From: Halobacterium sp. R2-5
GTDB taxonomy: Archaea > Halobacteriota > Halobacteria > Halobacteriales > Halobacteriaceae
DNA length: 64,000 nucleotides
NCBI RefSeq assembly: GCF_011734195.1
Contig: NZ_JAANTH010000002.1
Span: 682,001 to 746,000 of the forward strand
Direction of reading: 5' to 3'
A program made the translations under genes and the position numbers. Shown one piece after another: positions 7,838-16,496 of this stretch. The notes below the pieces were generated by a model. The model did not search any database. It was not told the origin of the DNA and saw only the letters and a list, made by a program, of their open reading frames with translations. Each line of letters opens with the position of its first letter. The stretch's first letter is position 1.

Positions 7838-9295
7838 ATGGCCGCCAAGCCAAACGTCGTGGTGGTGGTCGCGGACACCACCCGAGTCGACGACGCGTAC
7901 GATGCACAGGTCGCGCCGACGCTCGCGGACCTCGCGGAGTCGGGCACCCGGGCGACGCGGGCGTTCTCGGCGGCGCCGTGGACGCTCCCCTCGCACGCGT
8001 CGCTGCTCACGGGGACGCACACGTCGAGACACGGGGCGCACGCGGGCCACGAGCGCCTCGACAGCGAGCTCCCGATGCTCTCGGAGTGTTTCGCCGACGC
8101 GGGCTACGAGACCGCCTGCGTCTCCAGCAACACGTGGCTGAGCGCGGAGTCCGGCTTCGACCGCGGGTTCGACGCCTTCGAGCAGACGTGGCAGGTCGTC
8201 CAGTCCGGGAACGCGCTCGGCGGCCTCGTCGAGGAGACCGAGGAGCGCCGCGCCCGCGCGGTGGTCCGGGAGCTGTTCGACGGGAACCCGCTGGCGAACG
8301 CCGCGAACGCGGCCTACCGGTATCTCGTGCGGGACCGCTCGGACGACGGCGCCGCGCGCGCCACGGCGTGGATCACGGACTGGCTCGGCGAGCGCGACGG
8401 CGACCGACCGTTCTTCCTGCTGGCGAACTACCTCGAACCCCACTTGGAGTACCGGCCGCCGGAGCGCCTCGCCGAGCAGTTCCTGCCCGCGAACGCCACC
8501 TACGAGGAGGCGATGGACGTCCCCCAGGAGCCCTGGGCGTACCTCGCGGGCGACCTGTCGCTGTCGGACTCGGACCTCCAGTTGCTGCGCGCGCTCTACC
8601 GCGCGGAGGTGCGGTACGTCGACGAGCAGCTCGCGGCGCTGCGGGAGGCGCTCGCGGACGCCGGCGAACTGGAGGACACGATTTTCGTCGTGACCGCCGA
8701 CCACGGGGAGAACATCGGCGACCACGGGCTGATGGACCACCAGTACTGTCTCTACGACACGCTCGTCCACGTGCCGCTGGTCGTCGACGGCGGGAGCTTC
8801 CACGGACGGGGGGAGCTGACTGACCTCGTCAGCCTCGTGGACCTCGCGCCGACGCTGCTCGACGAGGCGGGCGTCGACGCGCCCGCGGCCCGGGAGTCGT
8901 TCCAGGGGCAGTCGTTCCACCCGGACGCGGACGCCGACTCCCGGGAGTTCGTCGTCAGCGAGTACGTCGAGCCGCAGCCGTCGATGGACGCGCTCGAACG
9001 CAACGTCGAGGACTTGTCCGAGCACGTCTACCAGTACGACCGGTCGCTGCAGGCGATCCGCACCGAGGAGTACAAGCTCGTCCGCGGCTCGGACGGCTCC
9101 CGCGAGCTCTACGACGTCGGCGCGGACGTCGGGGAGACGGAGAACGTCGTCGGCGAGGCGTCGGCCGTCGCGGACGACCTGGAGTCGACGCTCGACGACT
9201 GGCTCGCGTCCTTCAAGCGCGCGGCGACCGACGAGTCCGTGACCATCTCGGAGGACAGAAAGGAGCGCCTGGAGCAGTTAGGATACCTCCAGTGA
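7838..9295 (+). CDS. Sulfatase/alkaline phosphatase superfamily hydrolase
   Basis: 485 residues, no signal peptide, hence cytoplasmic. The N-terminal NVVVVVADTTRVDD holds the first metal-binding Asp residues; the nucleophile region reads APWTLPSHASLLTGTH, so the position taken by Cys/Ser (formylglycine) in true sulfatases is Thr, as in phosphatases and phosphotransferases of the superfamily. VTADHGENIGDHG supplies the second metal site. Haloarchaeal members often sit in cell-surface glycan loci, and this one precedes a trehalose synthesis gene, but no sulfated substrate is evident. It could act on phosphate or phosphonate esters. The gene is monocistronic and probably leaderless. Confidence 0.88.
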   Translation: MAAKPNVVVVVADTTRVDDAYDAQVAPTLADLAESGTRATRAFSAAPWTLPSHASLLTGTHTSRHGAHAGHERLDSELPMLSECFADAGYETACVSSNTWLSAESGFDRGFDAFEQTWQVVQSGNALGGLVEETEERRARAVVRELFDGNPLANAANAAYRYLVRDRSDDGAARATAWITDWLGERDGDRPFFLLANYLEPHLEYRPPERLAEQFLPANATYEEAMDVPQEPWAYLAGDLSLSDSDLQLLRALYRAEVRYVDEQLAALREALADAGELEDTIFVVTADHGENIGDHGLMDHQYCLYDTLVHVPLVVDGGSFHGRGELTDLVSLVDLAPTLLDEAGVDAPAARESFQGQSFHPDADADSREFVVSEYVEPQPSMDALERNVEDLSEHVYQYDRSLQAIRTEEYKLVRGSDGSRELYDVGADVGETENVVGEASAVADDLESTLDDWLASFKRAATDESVTISEDRKERLEQLGYLQ

Positions 9296-9397
9296 GTGCA
9301 GTCGTCGCTCGTGGGCGTGCTTACTCCGAGTAACAGCGGGCTACTGGGCGTCGGAGGCGATTACTCGTCGACGAGCGACGCGGTCGTCGCGGGAGTA

Positions 9398-9751
9398 TCA
9401 GTCGGAGTTCGGGGCGGCGTCAACGTCGTCGTCACCGCTGGCGTGGGGCTGGGGGGTGCCGCCGAGCAGCTGCTTGATGCGGTGGCCGAACGGGAGGCCG
9501 GCCGCGAGGGACTCGTCCTCGGGGTTGCGGAACAGCGCGATGAGCGACCACATCGTGCACGCGGCGAAGGAGCCGAACGCGGAGAAGTGCATCCCGAGCG
9601 TGAAGAACGTCAGTGAGTAGACGCCGCCGATGAGCATCGACGGGATGCTCGTGGCACGGGGGACCCGGGAGGCCTTGTCCCGCAGCGTGGGGTAGAGAAA
9701 CATTACGGAGGTCATGCTGCCGACGAGGAAGACGAAGTCTTGCCACATCAT
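9398..9751 (-). CDS. Haloarchaeal small multi-spanning membrane protein
   Basis: 117 residues with three predicted membrane helices at about residues 5-20 (FVFLVGSMTSVMFLYP), 37-56 (PSMLIGGVYSLTFFTLGMHF) and 60-75 (GSFAACTMWSLIALF), and an acidic cytoplasmic-type C-terminal tail. The conserved-looking LYPTLRDKASRVPRATS loop between the first two helices carries the basic residues. Two adjacent Met codons could start it; the first (9751) is taken. It runs opposite to both neighbours. A TATA-like TTACTTACC on this strand near 9822-9830 would give a leader of about 50 bases. Function unknown; similar short proteins are seen in other haloarchaea. Confidence 0.78.
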   Translation of the reverse strand: MMWQDFVFLVGSMTSVMFLYPTLRDKASRVPRATSIPSMLIGGVYSLTFFTLGMHFSAFGSFAACTMWSLIALFRNPEDESLAAGLPFGHRIKQLLGGTPQPHASGDDDVDAAPNSD

Positions 9752-10270
9752 TGGTAGTTAGTGGTGGAGGGGGTGTCGTTGAGTTGGGCCATCTTGCTCA
9801 CACCAGTACCAGGAACTGCAACGGTAAGTAAGGCTCGGTTACTGGCGTCTCAGGCCCAGTAGCGGCAGATTACGAGGAGAGGAGACGATTAACTCTCTCC
9901 TACGAGCAGAGGTTTTGGTTCCGCGAACGTGGCTACCCAATTCGGACCGGGTACTTACATCCGTATTATGATAGTAAGGCGTGCTCGCCGGCCGCGAGCC
10001 CCGCTGAGGGGGTGGCGTGTCGGCGGGCGCGCGCTCGGAGTAAGCGCGGCGTCTCGCCAGTAACCGCCACCATTCTGCGAGTAACTCCCTCCTAAACAGG
10101 TGTATTACGGCTCTAAACCCGTGAAATCGACTAAACGGACATGGTGGCTTATCCACCTCTCGTCCGTGTGTTTCGAGTAGGTACATGGCCGCAAACAGAC
10201 GGGCGGACCAACCCGCTGACCGGCGACGTATCGGCGGTCGGGCAACCGCACCGGACGAGGTCGAGACGCC
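9752..10270. other. Intergenic region with promoters and a nested palindrome
   Basis: 519 bases with no convincing gene on either strand. It holds the promoter of the leftward membrane protein near 9825, a TATA-like TATTATGATAG near 9963-9973 with no following open frame of any size, and a nested dyad at 10135-10167. The long leader of the trehalose gene lies at its right end. Confidence 0.6.
10135..10167. promoter_or_regulatory. Nested dyad upstream of the trehalose synthesis gene
   Basis: Outer arms ACGGAC (10135-10140) and GTCCGT (10162-10167) enclose inner arms GGTGG (10143-10147) and CCACC (10153-10157) around CTTAT. The AT-rich centre resembles a TATA element, so a regulator binding the dyad could block or aid basal factors. 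It lies 104 bases ahead of the GTG start. Confidence 0.4.
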
Positions 10271-12652
10271 GTGACCGAACGCGACCACGCGGACGACACG
10301 AGCGACCGCGGGGCGGCCGGCAGCTCCACCGATTCCGTCGTGGACGCGCTCGCGGACTACGAACTGCTCATCGCGTCCAACCGCGAGCCGTACACGCACA
10401 GCTACGACGACGGCGAGGTGACCGTCTCTCAGCCCGCGGGCGGGCTCACCGCCGCCCTCGACCCGATCATGCAGGAACTCTCCGGAACGTGGGTGGCGTG
10501 GGGGAGCGGCGACGCGGACTTCGACGTGGCCGACGACGACCACCAGGTCGAGGTGCCGCCCGAGGACCCCTCGTACACGATTCAGCGGCTCGCCCTCAGT
10601 GACCGCGAGCTCGACGGCTACTACTACGGGTACAGCAATCAGGTGCTGTGGCCGCTGTGCCACAGCATGCCGACGCGCGCGAACTTCGACGACGAGTTCT
10701 GGCAGCACTACCGGCAGGTCAACGAGGCGTTCGCGGACGCCCTCGTCGCGAGCGCCGAGGACGACGAACCCGTCATCTGGTTCCAGGACTACCACCTCGC
10801 GCTGGCGCCCCGGCTCGTCCGCGAGCAGCTCCCGGGTGCGTTCCTCACGCAGTTCTGGCACATCCCGTGGCCGTCGTGGGAGACGTACCGCTCCTGCCCC
10901 CAGCACCGCGAGCTCCTCGAAGGGCTGCTCGCGAACGACCTGCTCGGATTCCACAGCGACACGTACTGCGAGTCGTTCTGCGAGTGCGTCGCCGAGGCGT
11001 TCGAGGACGCCACCGTGGACGTCGACCGGGGGCTCGTCACGTACGACGGCCACACGACGCGCGTCCAGCACTGCCCGCTCGGCATCGACGCCGAAGCGCA
11101 CGCGGAGGCCGCGGCCGCCGACGACGCCGAAGCGTTCTGGACCGAGTTCCAGGCCGACCACGCGCTCGGCGAGAAAATCGCTGTCGGGGTCGACCGCCTC
11201 GACTACACGAAGGGCATCCTCCAGCGCCTGGACGCCCTGGAGTGGCTCTGGGAGCACCGCCCGGAGCGCCGCGGCGGGCTCACGTACGTCCAGAAGGGCA
11301 GCGAGTCCCGCACCCGGATCGACGAGTACCAGGAGCTCTGCGACGAGGTCGAGCGCCGCGTCGACGAGATCAACGATCGCTTCGCGACGGACGACTGGAC
11401 GCCCATCGTCTACGTCGACGACCACTACTCGCGGGCGGGGCTGGCGGCGCTGTACCGCCACGCCGACATGGCGCTCGTGAGCCCGCTGCGGGACGGCATG
11501 AACCTCGTCGCGAAGGAGTACGTCGCCTCCCAGATCGACGACGACGGCGTGCTCGTGCTCTCGAAGTTCGCGGGCGCGGTGGAGTCGCTGGGCGAGGACG
11601 CGCTCGTCGTGAACCCGAACGACACGGCGGCGTTCGCGGCGACAATCGAGGCCGGACTGTCGATGCCCGAGCGGACGCGGCGCCGGCGGATGCGGGCGCT
11701 CAGGCAGTGCGTGCACAGCGAGGACACGGCCGAGTGGGTGCGCGACCAGTTCCGCGGCGTCGGCGACGAGCGCGAGGTCGTCACGCCGGAGACGCCGCGC
11801 TGGCAGTCCTCGCCGGTGTCGGTCTGGAGCCGCAAGCAGTGGCTGACTGACAGCCTCCGGTCGGCGGACGGCCTGTTCGTGATGACGGACTTCGACGGCA
11901 CCGTCGCGGACATCGTCGACGACCCGGACAGCGCGGAGATGCGCGAGCGCGCTCGGGAGGCCCTGGAGACGATCGCCGCCCACCCGCGCGCGAGGGTCGC
12001 GGTCATCAGCGGGCGCGGGGTCGAAGACGTGCGCGAGCGCGCGGCCGTCGAGGACGCGCTGTACGCGGGCAACCACGGCCTCGAACTGCACGACGGCGAC
12101 GAGCGCACTGTTCACTCCGGCGGCAAGCACGCGCGGGACGTACTCCCCGCAGTCAGCCATGCCGTCGAACAGGAGTTCGCGGAGGTCGACGGCGTGTTCG
12201 TCGAGGAGAAGGGCGTCACCTCCACGGTCCACTTCCGGCAGGCCGACGTCGACGGCGAGGACGTCTTCGAGGACATCGAGGCCCTCCTCGACGAGTACGA
12301 CGACCAGGGCGCGCTTCGCGTGACGCGCGGCAAACAGATCGTCGAACTGCGCCCGGACGTCGACTGGGGGAAGGGCGCCGCCGTCGAACTGCTCGCCGAG
12401 CGGTTCTCGCCCGACGACGAGCAGTGGCTGACGGTGTACGTCGGCGACGACACCACCGACGAGGCCGCCTTCGAGGTCCTCGACGGACGCGGCATCGCGG
12501 TCGCCGTCGGGACGGACACGGACGCCACCGCGGCCCCCTACGTCGTCACCGACCCGAGCGAGGTGACCGACTTCTTCGGCTGGCTCGCCGGCGAGGGCCT
12601 CGCCAGCCTCGACGCCACCCGGCGCGAGGACCGCGTCGTCGAGCCGCGCTGA
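10271..12652 (+). CDS. Fused trehalose-6-phosphate synthase/trehalose-phosphatase
   Basis: 793 residues in two domains. Residues about 25-490 are a GT20 glycosyltransferase with SNREPY, a QPAGGLTAAL donor loop, FWHIPWPSWETYRSCP, GVDRLDYTKGI and PLRDGMNLVAKEYV, joining UDP- or GDP-glucose to glucose-6-phosphate. Residues about 530-780 are a HAD phosphatase with the DFDGTVADI nucleophile and GDDTTDE acidic motif, removing the phosphate to give trehalose. Trehalose and its sulfated derivative are known haloarchaeal compatible solutes. Start is GTG at 10271. A related product such as another glucosyl solute cannot be excluded. The gene stands alone, with a long leader carrying a dyad. Confidence 0.92.
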   Translation: MTERDHADDTSDRGAAGSSTDSVVDALADYELLIASNREPYTHSYDDGEVTVSQPAGGLTAALDPIMQELSGTWVAWGSGDADFDVADDDHQVEVPPEDPSYTIQRLALSDRELDGYYYGYSNQVLWPLCHSMPTRANFDDEFWQHYRQVNEAFADALVASAEDDEPVIWFQDYHLALAPRLVREQLPGAFLTQFWHIPWPSWETYRSCPQHRELLEGLLANDLLGFHSDTYCESFCECVAEAFEDATVDVDRGLVTYDGHTTRVQHCPLGIDAEAHAEAAAADDAEAFWTEFQADHALGEKIAVGVDRLDYTKGILQRLDALEWLWEHRPERRGGLTYVQKGSESRTRIDEYQELCDEVERRVDEINDRFATDDWTPIVYVDDHYSRAGLAALYRHADMALVSPLRDGMNLVAKEYVASQIDDDGVLVLSKFAGAVESLGEDALVVNPNDTAAFAATIEAGLSMPERTRRRRMRALRQCVHSEDTAEWVRDQFRGVGDEREVVTPETPRWQSSPVSVWSRKQWLTDSLRSADGLFVMTDFDGTVADIVDDPDSAEMRERAREALETIAAHPRARVAVISGRGVEDVRERAAVEDALYAGNHGLELHDGDERTVHSGGKHARDVLPAVSHAVEQEFAEVDGVFVEEKGVTSTVHFRQADVDGEDVFEDIEALLDEYDDQGALRVTRGKQIVELRPDVDWGKGAAVELLAERFSPDDEQWLTVYVGDDTTDEAAFEVLDGRGIAVAVGTDTDATAAPYVVTDPSEVTDFFGWLAGEGLASLDATRREDRVVEPR

Positions 12653-12754
12653 CCGGCGTCGCACTCGCCTCGCTATTTCGCGTGCCGCTGTCGGAGCGAA
12701 CGGCTACGCGGCGTAGTCGAAAGAGAAGTCGTCAGTAGACTGCTGTGCGGCGAC

Positions 12755-13237
12755 TCAGTGGTCGCCGGCGTCTTCGTAGACCCACGTCGCGGTGTCGAGC
12801 TCCCAGTCGACGAGCTCGTCCTCGTCGAAGAACAGCTCGATCTCGCGCTCGTTTGCGCCCTCGTCCTCGTGGTCGCTGCCGTGGATGATGTTCTGGCCGA
12901 GGTCGTTGCCGTAGTCGCCGCGAATCGTGCCGGGTGCGGCTTCCTGCGGGTCGGTCGCGCCCATCATGCGGCGGACCTGGCGGGTCGCGTCTGCGCCCTC
13001 CCAGACCATCGCGAACACGGGGCCGGACGTGATGAACTCGACGAGGCCGTCGAAGAACGGCTTGTCCTCGTGCTCGCCGTAGTGCTCCTTCGCGAGCTCC
13101 TCGTCGATCTGCATGAACTTCCCGCCGACCATCTTCAGGCCCTTGTCCTCGAGGCGGGAGACGACGTCGCCGATGAGGCCGCGCTGGACGCCGTCGGGCT
13201 TGACCATCACGAACGTGCGCTCGTCGTGGTGGCTCAT
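12755..13237 (-). CDS. ndk: Nucleoside diphosphate kinase
   Basis: 160 residues. It passes the gamma phosphate of ATP to other nucleoside diphosphates through a phosphohistidine. Visible are [16 protein letters not shown] at the N-terminus, the [20 protein letters not shown] region and the active-site histidine in NIIHGSDH. The acidic insertions and tail are typical of halophilic Ndk, a well known hexameric model enzyme of Halobacterium. The ATG at 13237 overlaps the L24e stop by four bases and begins MSHHDERTF, matching haloarchaeal Ndk; longer in-frame extensions run into L24e. It is last in the L7Ae-S28e-L24e-ndk operon. Confidence 0.97.
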   Translation of the reverse strand: MSHHDERTFVMVKPDGVQRGLIGDVVSRLEDKGLKMVGGKFMQIDEELAKEHYGEHEDKPFFDGLVEFITSGPVFAMVWEGADATRQVRRMMGATDPQEAAPGTIRGDYGNDLGQNIIHGSDHEDEGANEREIELFFDEDELVDWELDTATWVYEDAGDH

Positions 13238-13416
13238 TCCTGCGTCCCCTCTTCCTCGGTCCACTCGACGTCGCGGGGCTCGCGGCCGAGGTCCGCGTTC
13301 TTCTCGCACTTCGCGGAGCAGAAGTGGGTTGTGCTGCCGTCGTTGTGGACGAACATCGTCCCCGTACCGGGTTCGATGTCGTCGCCACAGTAGTCACAGG
13401 TGCGTGTCTGGACCAT
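13234..13416 (-). CDS. rpl24e: 50S ribosomal protein L24e
   Basis: 60 residues, normal for archaeal L24e. The zinc ribbon is clear: CDYCG near residues 7-11 and HFCSAKC near 31-37. The ATG at 13416 overlaps the S28e stop codon by one base, and the stop overlaps the ndk start by four, so the operon is tightly coupled. The start further upstream in the same frame would lie inside S28e and is not used. The protein sits on the large subunit near L3 and L14. Confidence 0.96.
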   Translation of the reverse strand: MVQTRTCDYCGDDIEPGTGTMFVHNDGSTTHFCSAKCEKNADLGREPRDVEWTEEEGTQE

Positions 13417-13643
13417 TACTGACCACCGATGGAGTCGGCCTCGCGGGCGGTCTCCTTGAGCTGGAGGACGTCGCCCACGCGAGTCGGGCCGAGGACGTTT
13501 CGCGTGATGATGCGTCCCTGGTTGGACCCCTCCTGGATGCGGCACTTCACCTGCATCGCCTCGCCGTGCATCCCGGTCTTCCCGACGACCTCGATGACTT
13601 CGGCGGGCGTGGAGCCCTCTTCTTCGGTTTCCTCTGCACTCAT
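13416..13643 (-). CDS. rps28e: 30S ribosomal protein S28e
   Basis: 75 residues. S28e is a small OB-fold protein near the mRNA exit region of the small subunit. The sequence has the family core [37 protein letters not shown] and the C-terminal [13 protein letters not shown]. It has a short acidic N-terminal extension ([11 protein letters not shown]) as in other halophiles. It lies six bases downstream of the L7Ae stop and overlaps L24e. Confidence 0.97.
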   Translation of the reverse strand: MSAEETEEEGSTPAEVIEVVGKTGMHGEAMQVKCRIQEGSNQGRIITRNVLGPTRVGDVLQLKETAREADSIGGQ

Positions 13644-13649
13644 GGGTGG

Positions 13650-14012
13650 TTACTGGAGGTCCTCGATCTTGGTCGAGATGTCCTCGACGTCGCCCTCGGC
13701 GTCGCCGGTGTCGACGACGGCCGCGGCGGCGCTGCCGACCTCGAGGCCGGCGGCGTTGCCGAGTTCGTCCTGGGTCTCGACGAAGACGACCTGGATGCCC
13801 TTCTCCTCGGCGAGTTCGGGGAGGTGCATCACGATCTCTTCGGGGGAGACGTCTTCGGCGACGAAGACGATGTCGGCGTTACCGCGCTCGACGGCCTTCG
13901 TCGTCTCGTTGGTTCCCTTCTTGACTGTACCCGTGTCGCGAGCCACTTCGAGCGCTTCGAGGGCTCGCTCCTGGAGGTCTGCTGGAACGTCGTAGTCTAC
14001 GTACACTGGCAT
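13650..14012 (-). CDS. rpl7ae: 50S ribosomal protein L7Ae
   Basis: 120 residues. L7Ae binds kink-turn RNA in 23S rRNA, box C/D and H/ACA guide RNAs and RNase P. The core [20 protein letters not shown] and [17 protein letters not shown] is unmistakable. I chose the ATG at 14012 ([13 protein letters not shown]), seven codons inside the longest frame, because it matches the usual haloarchaeal start. It is first gene of the operon with S28e, L24e and ndk. Its leader on this strand may fold into a long stem (see 14029-14101), and L7Ae is known in other archaea to repress its own mRNA through a kink-turn, so autoregulation is possible but only inferred here. Confidence 0.96.
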   Translation of the reverse strand: MPVYVDYDVPADLQERALEALEVARDTGTVKKGTNETTKAVERGNADIVFVAEDVSPEEIVMHLPELAEEKGIQVVFVETQDELGNAAGLEVGSAAAAVVDTGDAEGDVEDISTKIEDLQ

Positions 14013-14028
14013 GTGTTGTTCACCTAGT

Positions 14029-14101
14029 TCCACGGACGGGCTTGCGCTCCCCTGCCGGAGTTCAATCCCTGACGGCTAGGAGCATCATCGACCCCCGTGG
14101 A
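14029..14101 (-). promoter_or_regulatory. Possible structured leader of the L7Ae mRNA
   Basis: Arms TCCACGG (14029-14035) and CCGTGGA (14095-14101) can close a 73-base element, with inner arms GCCG (14054-14057) and CGGC (14073-14076). On the transcribed strand it contains an ATGATG resembling the start of a C box. A TATA-like CTTTTAACTT on this strand near 14127-14137 would start the transcript at about its outer edge. Confidence 0.35.
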
Positions 14102-14107
14102 CTGTAT

Positions 14108-14137
14108 CCTATATCTGGGGGACCCGAAGTTAAAAGC
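14108..14137. promoter_or_regulatory. Divergent promoter region of rpl7ae and tmcA
   Basis: AT-rich motifs CCTATATCT (14108-14116) and GTTAAAAGC (14129-14137) lie between the divergent genes and can serve as TATA elements in either direction. Which one serves which gene cannot be decided from sequence alone. Confidence 0.35.
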
Positions 14138-14216
14138 GCTTTCAAAGTGGGCCGCCGTGCGAGGCCGACGCAGGCGGGACGAAACGCCCTTCCCGCGGGT
14201 CGCCGAAACACGACCG

Positions 14217-16448
14217 ATGGTCGAAGACGCCGCGCGAGCGCTCCTGTCAGAGGCGCGCTCGGCGAACGAGCGCCGCGTACTCGTCCTCGCGGGCGACCGC
14301 GAGGCCTGTCTCTCGGCGGCCGACGAGGTGCTCGACGCGCTCCCGGTTCCGCTCACGGGGACGACGCTGGTCTCCACGCGAGACGCGCTCGCGTGCGAGC
14401 AGGTCGGCCCGCGAAACGCCGACGAACTCCTCGGGACGACCCGCGACGCGGTCGTCTTCGACGCTCACGAGGACTGCCGGCCGAACGCGCTCGGGCGCGT
14501 CGTCGGCGCGGTCGACGGCGGCGGCCTCCTGGTCGTGCTCGCGCCGCCGCTCGACGAGTGGCCCGCGCGCCGGGACGCTTTCGACGAGGGGCTCGCGGTG
14601 CCGCCGTTCGGCGTCGCGGACGTGACGGGCCGCTTCCGTCGCCGGCTCGTCGAGACGCTACGCGCCCACTCCGGCATCGCTATCTACGACGCGGACGCCG
14701 ACGAACTCGAACGCGACGGCCTGACAGAGCCCGCGCCCCGGCTCGCCGAACCGCTCCCGGAGCCGCCGGACGACCGAACGTTCCCGCGCGCGGCGTACGA
14801 GGCGTGTCTCACGGGCGACCAGGTGGACGCGCTCGCTTCGTTCGAGGCGCTGCTGGACCCGCCAGCCGCCGTCGTCGCGGAGGCCGACCGCGGGCGCGGG
14901 AAATCAAGCGCTGCCGGTCTCGCCGCCGCGTGTCTCGCGCGCGAAGGGCTCGACGTGCTCGTCACCGCGCCCGGTCGCCGCAGCGCCAGCGAGCTGTTCG
15001 CCCGCGCTCGCGAACTGCTCGCTAACCTGGACGCGCTCGCCAGCGACGACGATACTATCGAGACTGACGCGGGCGGCCGCATTCGATTCGCGAAGCCGCC
15101 GGAAGCCGCCAGCCTCCCCGGCGACCCGGACGCCGTCTTCGCCGACGAGGCCGCCGCGATTCCCGTGCGCCTGCTCGAATCGCTGCTGGACTGCGAGCGC
15201 CTCGCGTTCACGACGACCGTCCACGGCTACGAGGGCGCCGGCCGCGGGTTCGACGTGCGCTTCCGCGACCGGCTCGCCGACACCGACCACGACGTCGCGG
15301 ACGCGACGCTCGCGGACCCGATTCGGTACGCCGCCGGCGACCCCGTCGAAGCGTGGGCGTTCCGCGCGCTCGGCCTCGACGCCCGGCCGGCCGTCGACCC
15401 GCTCGTCGCGGACGCGAGCACGGAGACCGTCTCCTACGAGGCGCTCGCGCCCGAGGACCTGCTCGCGGACGAACACCTCCTCCGGGAGACGTTCGGCCTG
15501 CTCGTGTACGCCCACTACCGCACCGAGCCCAACGACCTCGCGCGCCTGCTCGACGCACCGAACCTCGCCGTGCGTGCGCTCCTCGACGACGGCCACGTCG
15601 TCTCCGTCGCGCTGCTCGCGCGCGAGGGCGGCCTCGGCGCGGATCTGCGCGCGGCGATGTACGAGGGAGCGCGCGTGAAGGGGAACATGATTCCGGACGT
15701 GCTCACCAGTCAGCTCCGCGACGAGGACGCCGCGGTTCCCGTGGGCTACCGCGTGATGCGCATCGCCACCCACCACGCCGCCCGCTCGCGGGGGCTCGGC
15801 TCGCGGCTGCTCGGCGAGGTGCGCCGCGAGTTCGCGGACGACGCCGACTGGCTCGGCGTCGGCTACGGCGCCACCCCGGAGCTGCTGTCGTTCTGGCGCG
15901 CGAACGGCTACTCGACGGTCCACCTCTCGACCACGCGCAACGACACCAGCGGCGAGTACTCCGCGGTCATGCTCGACGCCCTCTCCCACCTCGGCGAGCG
16001 CCTCTACGACCGCCACGCCGAGTGGTTCGCCGACCGGATTCCCGGCGTTCTCGCGGACTCGCTGCGGGACCTCGACGTGGACGTCGCGCGCGCCGCCCTC
16101 CGCGCCTGCGACGTCGACCCCTCGCTTGACCTCTCGGACTCCGCGTGGCGCGTCGTCGCGGGTGCCGCCCACGGCCCCGGGATGTACAGCGTCGACCCCG
16201 CGCCGTTCCGCCGGCTCGCCCGCCACCACCTCGTCGCCGGGGACGCCGACATGCTCGCCGCGCGCGAGGAGCGCCTGCTCGTCGCGAAGCTCCTGCAGGC
16301 GCGGCCGTGGGACGACGTCGCCGACGAGCTCGGCTTCCACTCCACGAGCCAGGCGATGCGCGCGCTCGGCGACGCGTTCCGGCCGCTCGTCGAGACCTAC
16401 GGAACTCGGGCCGCACGCGACGAGCTCCGGCGGTTCGCCGACGACTGA
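14217..16448 (+). CDS. tmcA: tRNA(Met) cytidine acetyltransferase TmcA
   Basis: 743 residues. TmcA makes N4-acetylcytidine in RNA (tRNA anticodon and, in some archaea, rRNA and mRNA) using acetyl-CoA and ATP. Domain order is as expected: N-terminal DUF1726-like domain (1-130), RecA-like helicase core with Walker A EADRGRGKSSAAG at about 224-236 and FADEAAAIP as Walker B, then a GNAT domain with ATHHAARSRGLGSRLL, and a C-terminal helical tRNA-binding part. I chose the ATG at 14217 because the frame upstream crosses the promoter region and encodes an unlike basic peptide. Gene is divergent from the L7Ae operon. Confidence 0.93.
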   Translation: MVEDAARALLSEARSANERRVLVLAGDREACLSAADEVLDALPVPLTGTTLVSTRDALACEQVGPRNADELLGTTRDAVVFDAHEDCRPNALGRVVGAVDGGGLLVVLAPPLDEWPARRDAFDEGLAVPPFGVADVTGRFRRRLVETLRAHSGIAIYDADADELERDGLTEPAPRLAEPLPEPPDDRTFPRAAYEACLTGDQVDALASFEALLDPPAAVVAEADRGRGKSSAAGLAAACLAREGLDVLVTAPGRRSASELFARARELLANLDALASDDDTIETDAGGRIRFAKPPEAASLPGDPDAVFADEAAAIPVRLLESLLDCERLAFTTTVHGYEGAGRGFDVRFRDRLADTDHDVADATLADPIRYAAGDPVEAWAFRALGLDARPAVDPLVADASTETVSYEALAPEDLLADEHLLRETFGLLVYAHYRTEPNDLARLLDAPNLAVRALLDDGHVVSVALLAREGGLGADLRAAMYEGARVKGNMIPDVLTSQLRDEDAAVPVGYRVMRIATHHAARSRGLGSRLLGEVRREFADDADWLGVGYGATPELLSFWRANGYSTVHLSTTRNDTSGEYSAVMLDALSHLGERLYDRHAEWFADRIPGVLADSLRDLDVDVARAALRACDVDPSLDLSDSAWRVVAGAAHGPGMYSVDPAPFRRLARHHLVAGDADMLAAREERLLVAKLLQARPWDDVADELGFHSTSQAMRALGDAFRPLVETYGTRAARDELRRFADD

Positions 16449-16496
16449 GCGCGTCGGTCGCCACACTGATAGCCGCGTTCCACGAACCACGAACCA

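Noticed and set aside
9839-12664. A very long open frame antisense to the trehalose synthesis gene
   Set aside because: The frame is a by-product of GC-rich codon use on the opposite strand. The translated product is repetitive Arg/Val/Asp-rich without any family motif, while the sense frame has complete GT20 and HAD motifs.
14045-14080. A tRNA-like T-arm (AGTTCAATCC) near the L7Ae leader
   Set aside because: The flanking bases do not form a five-base T-stem and there is no acceptor, D or anticodon arm.
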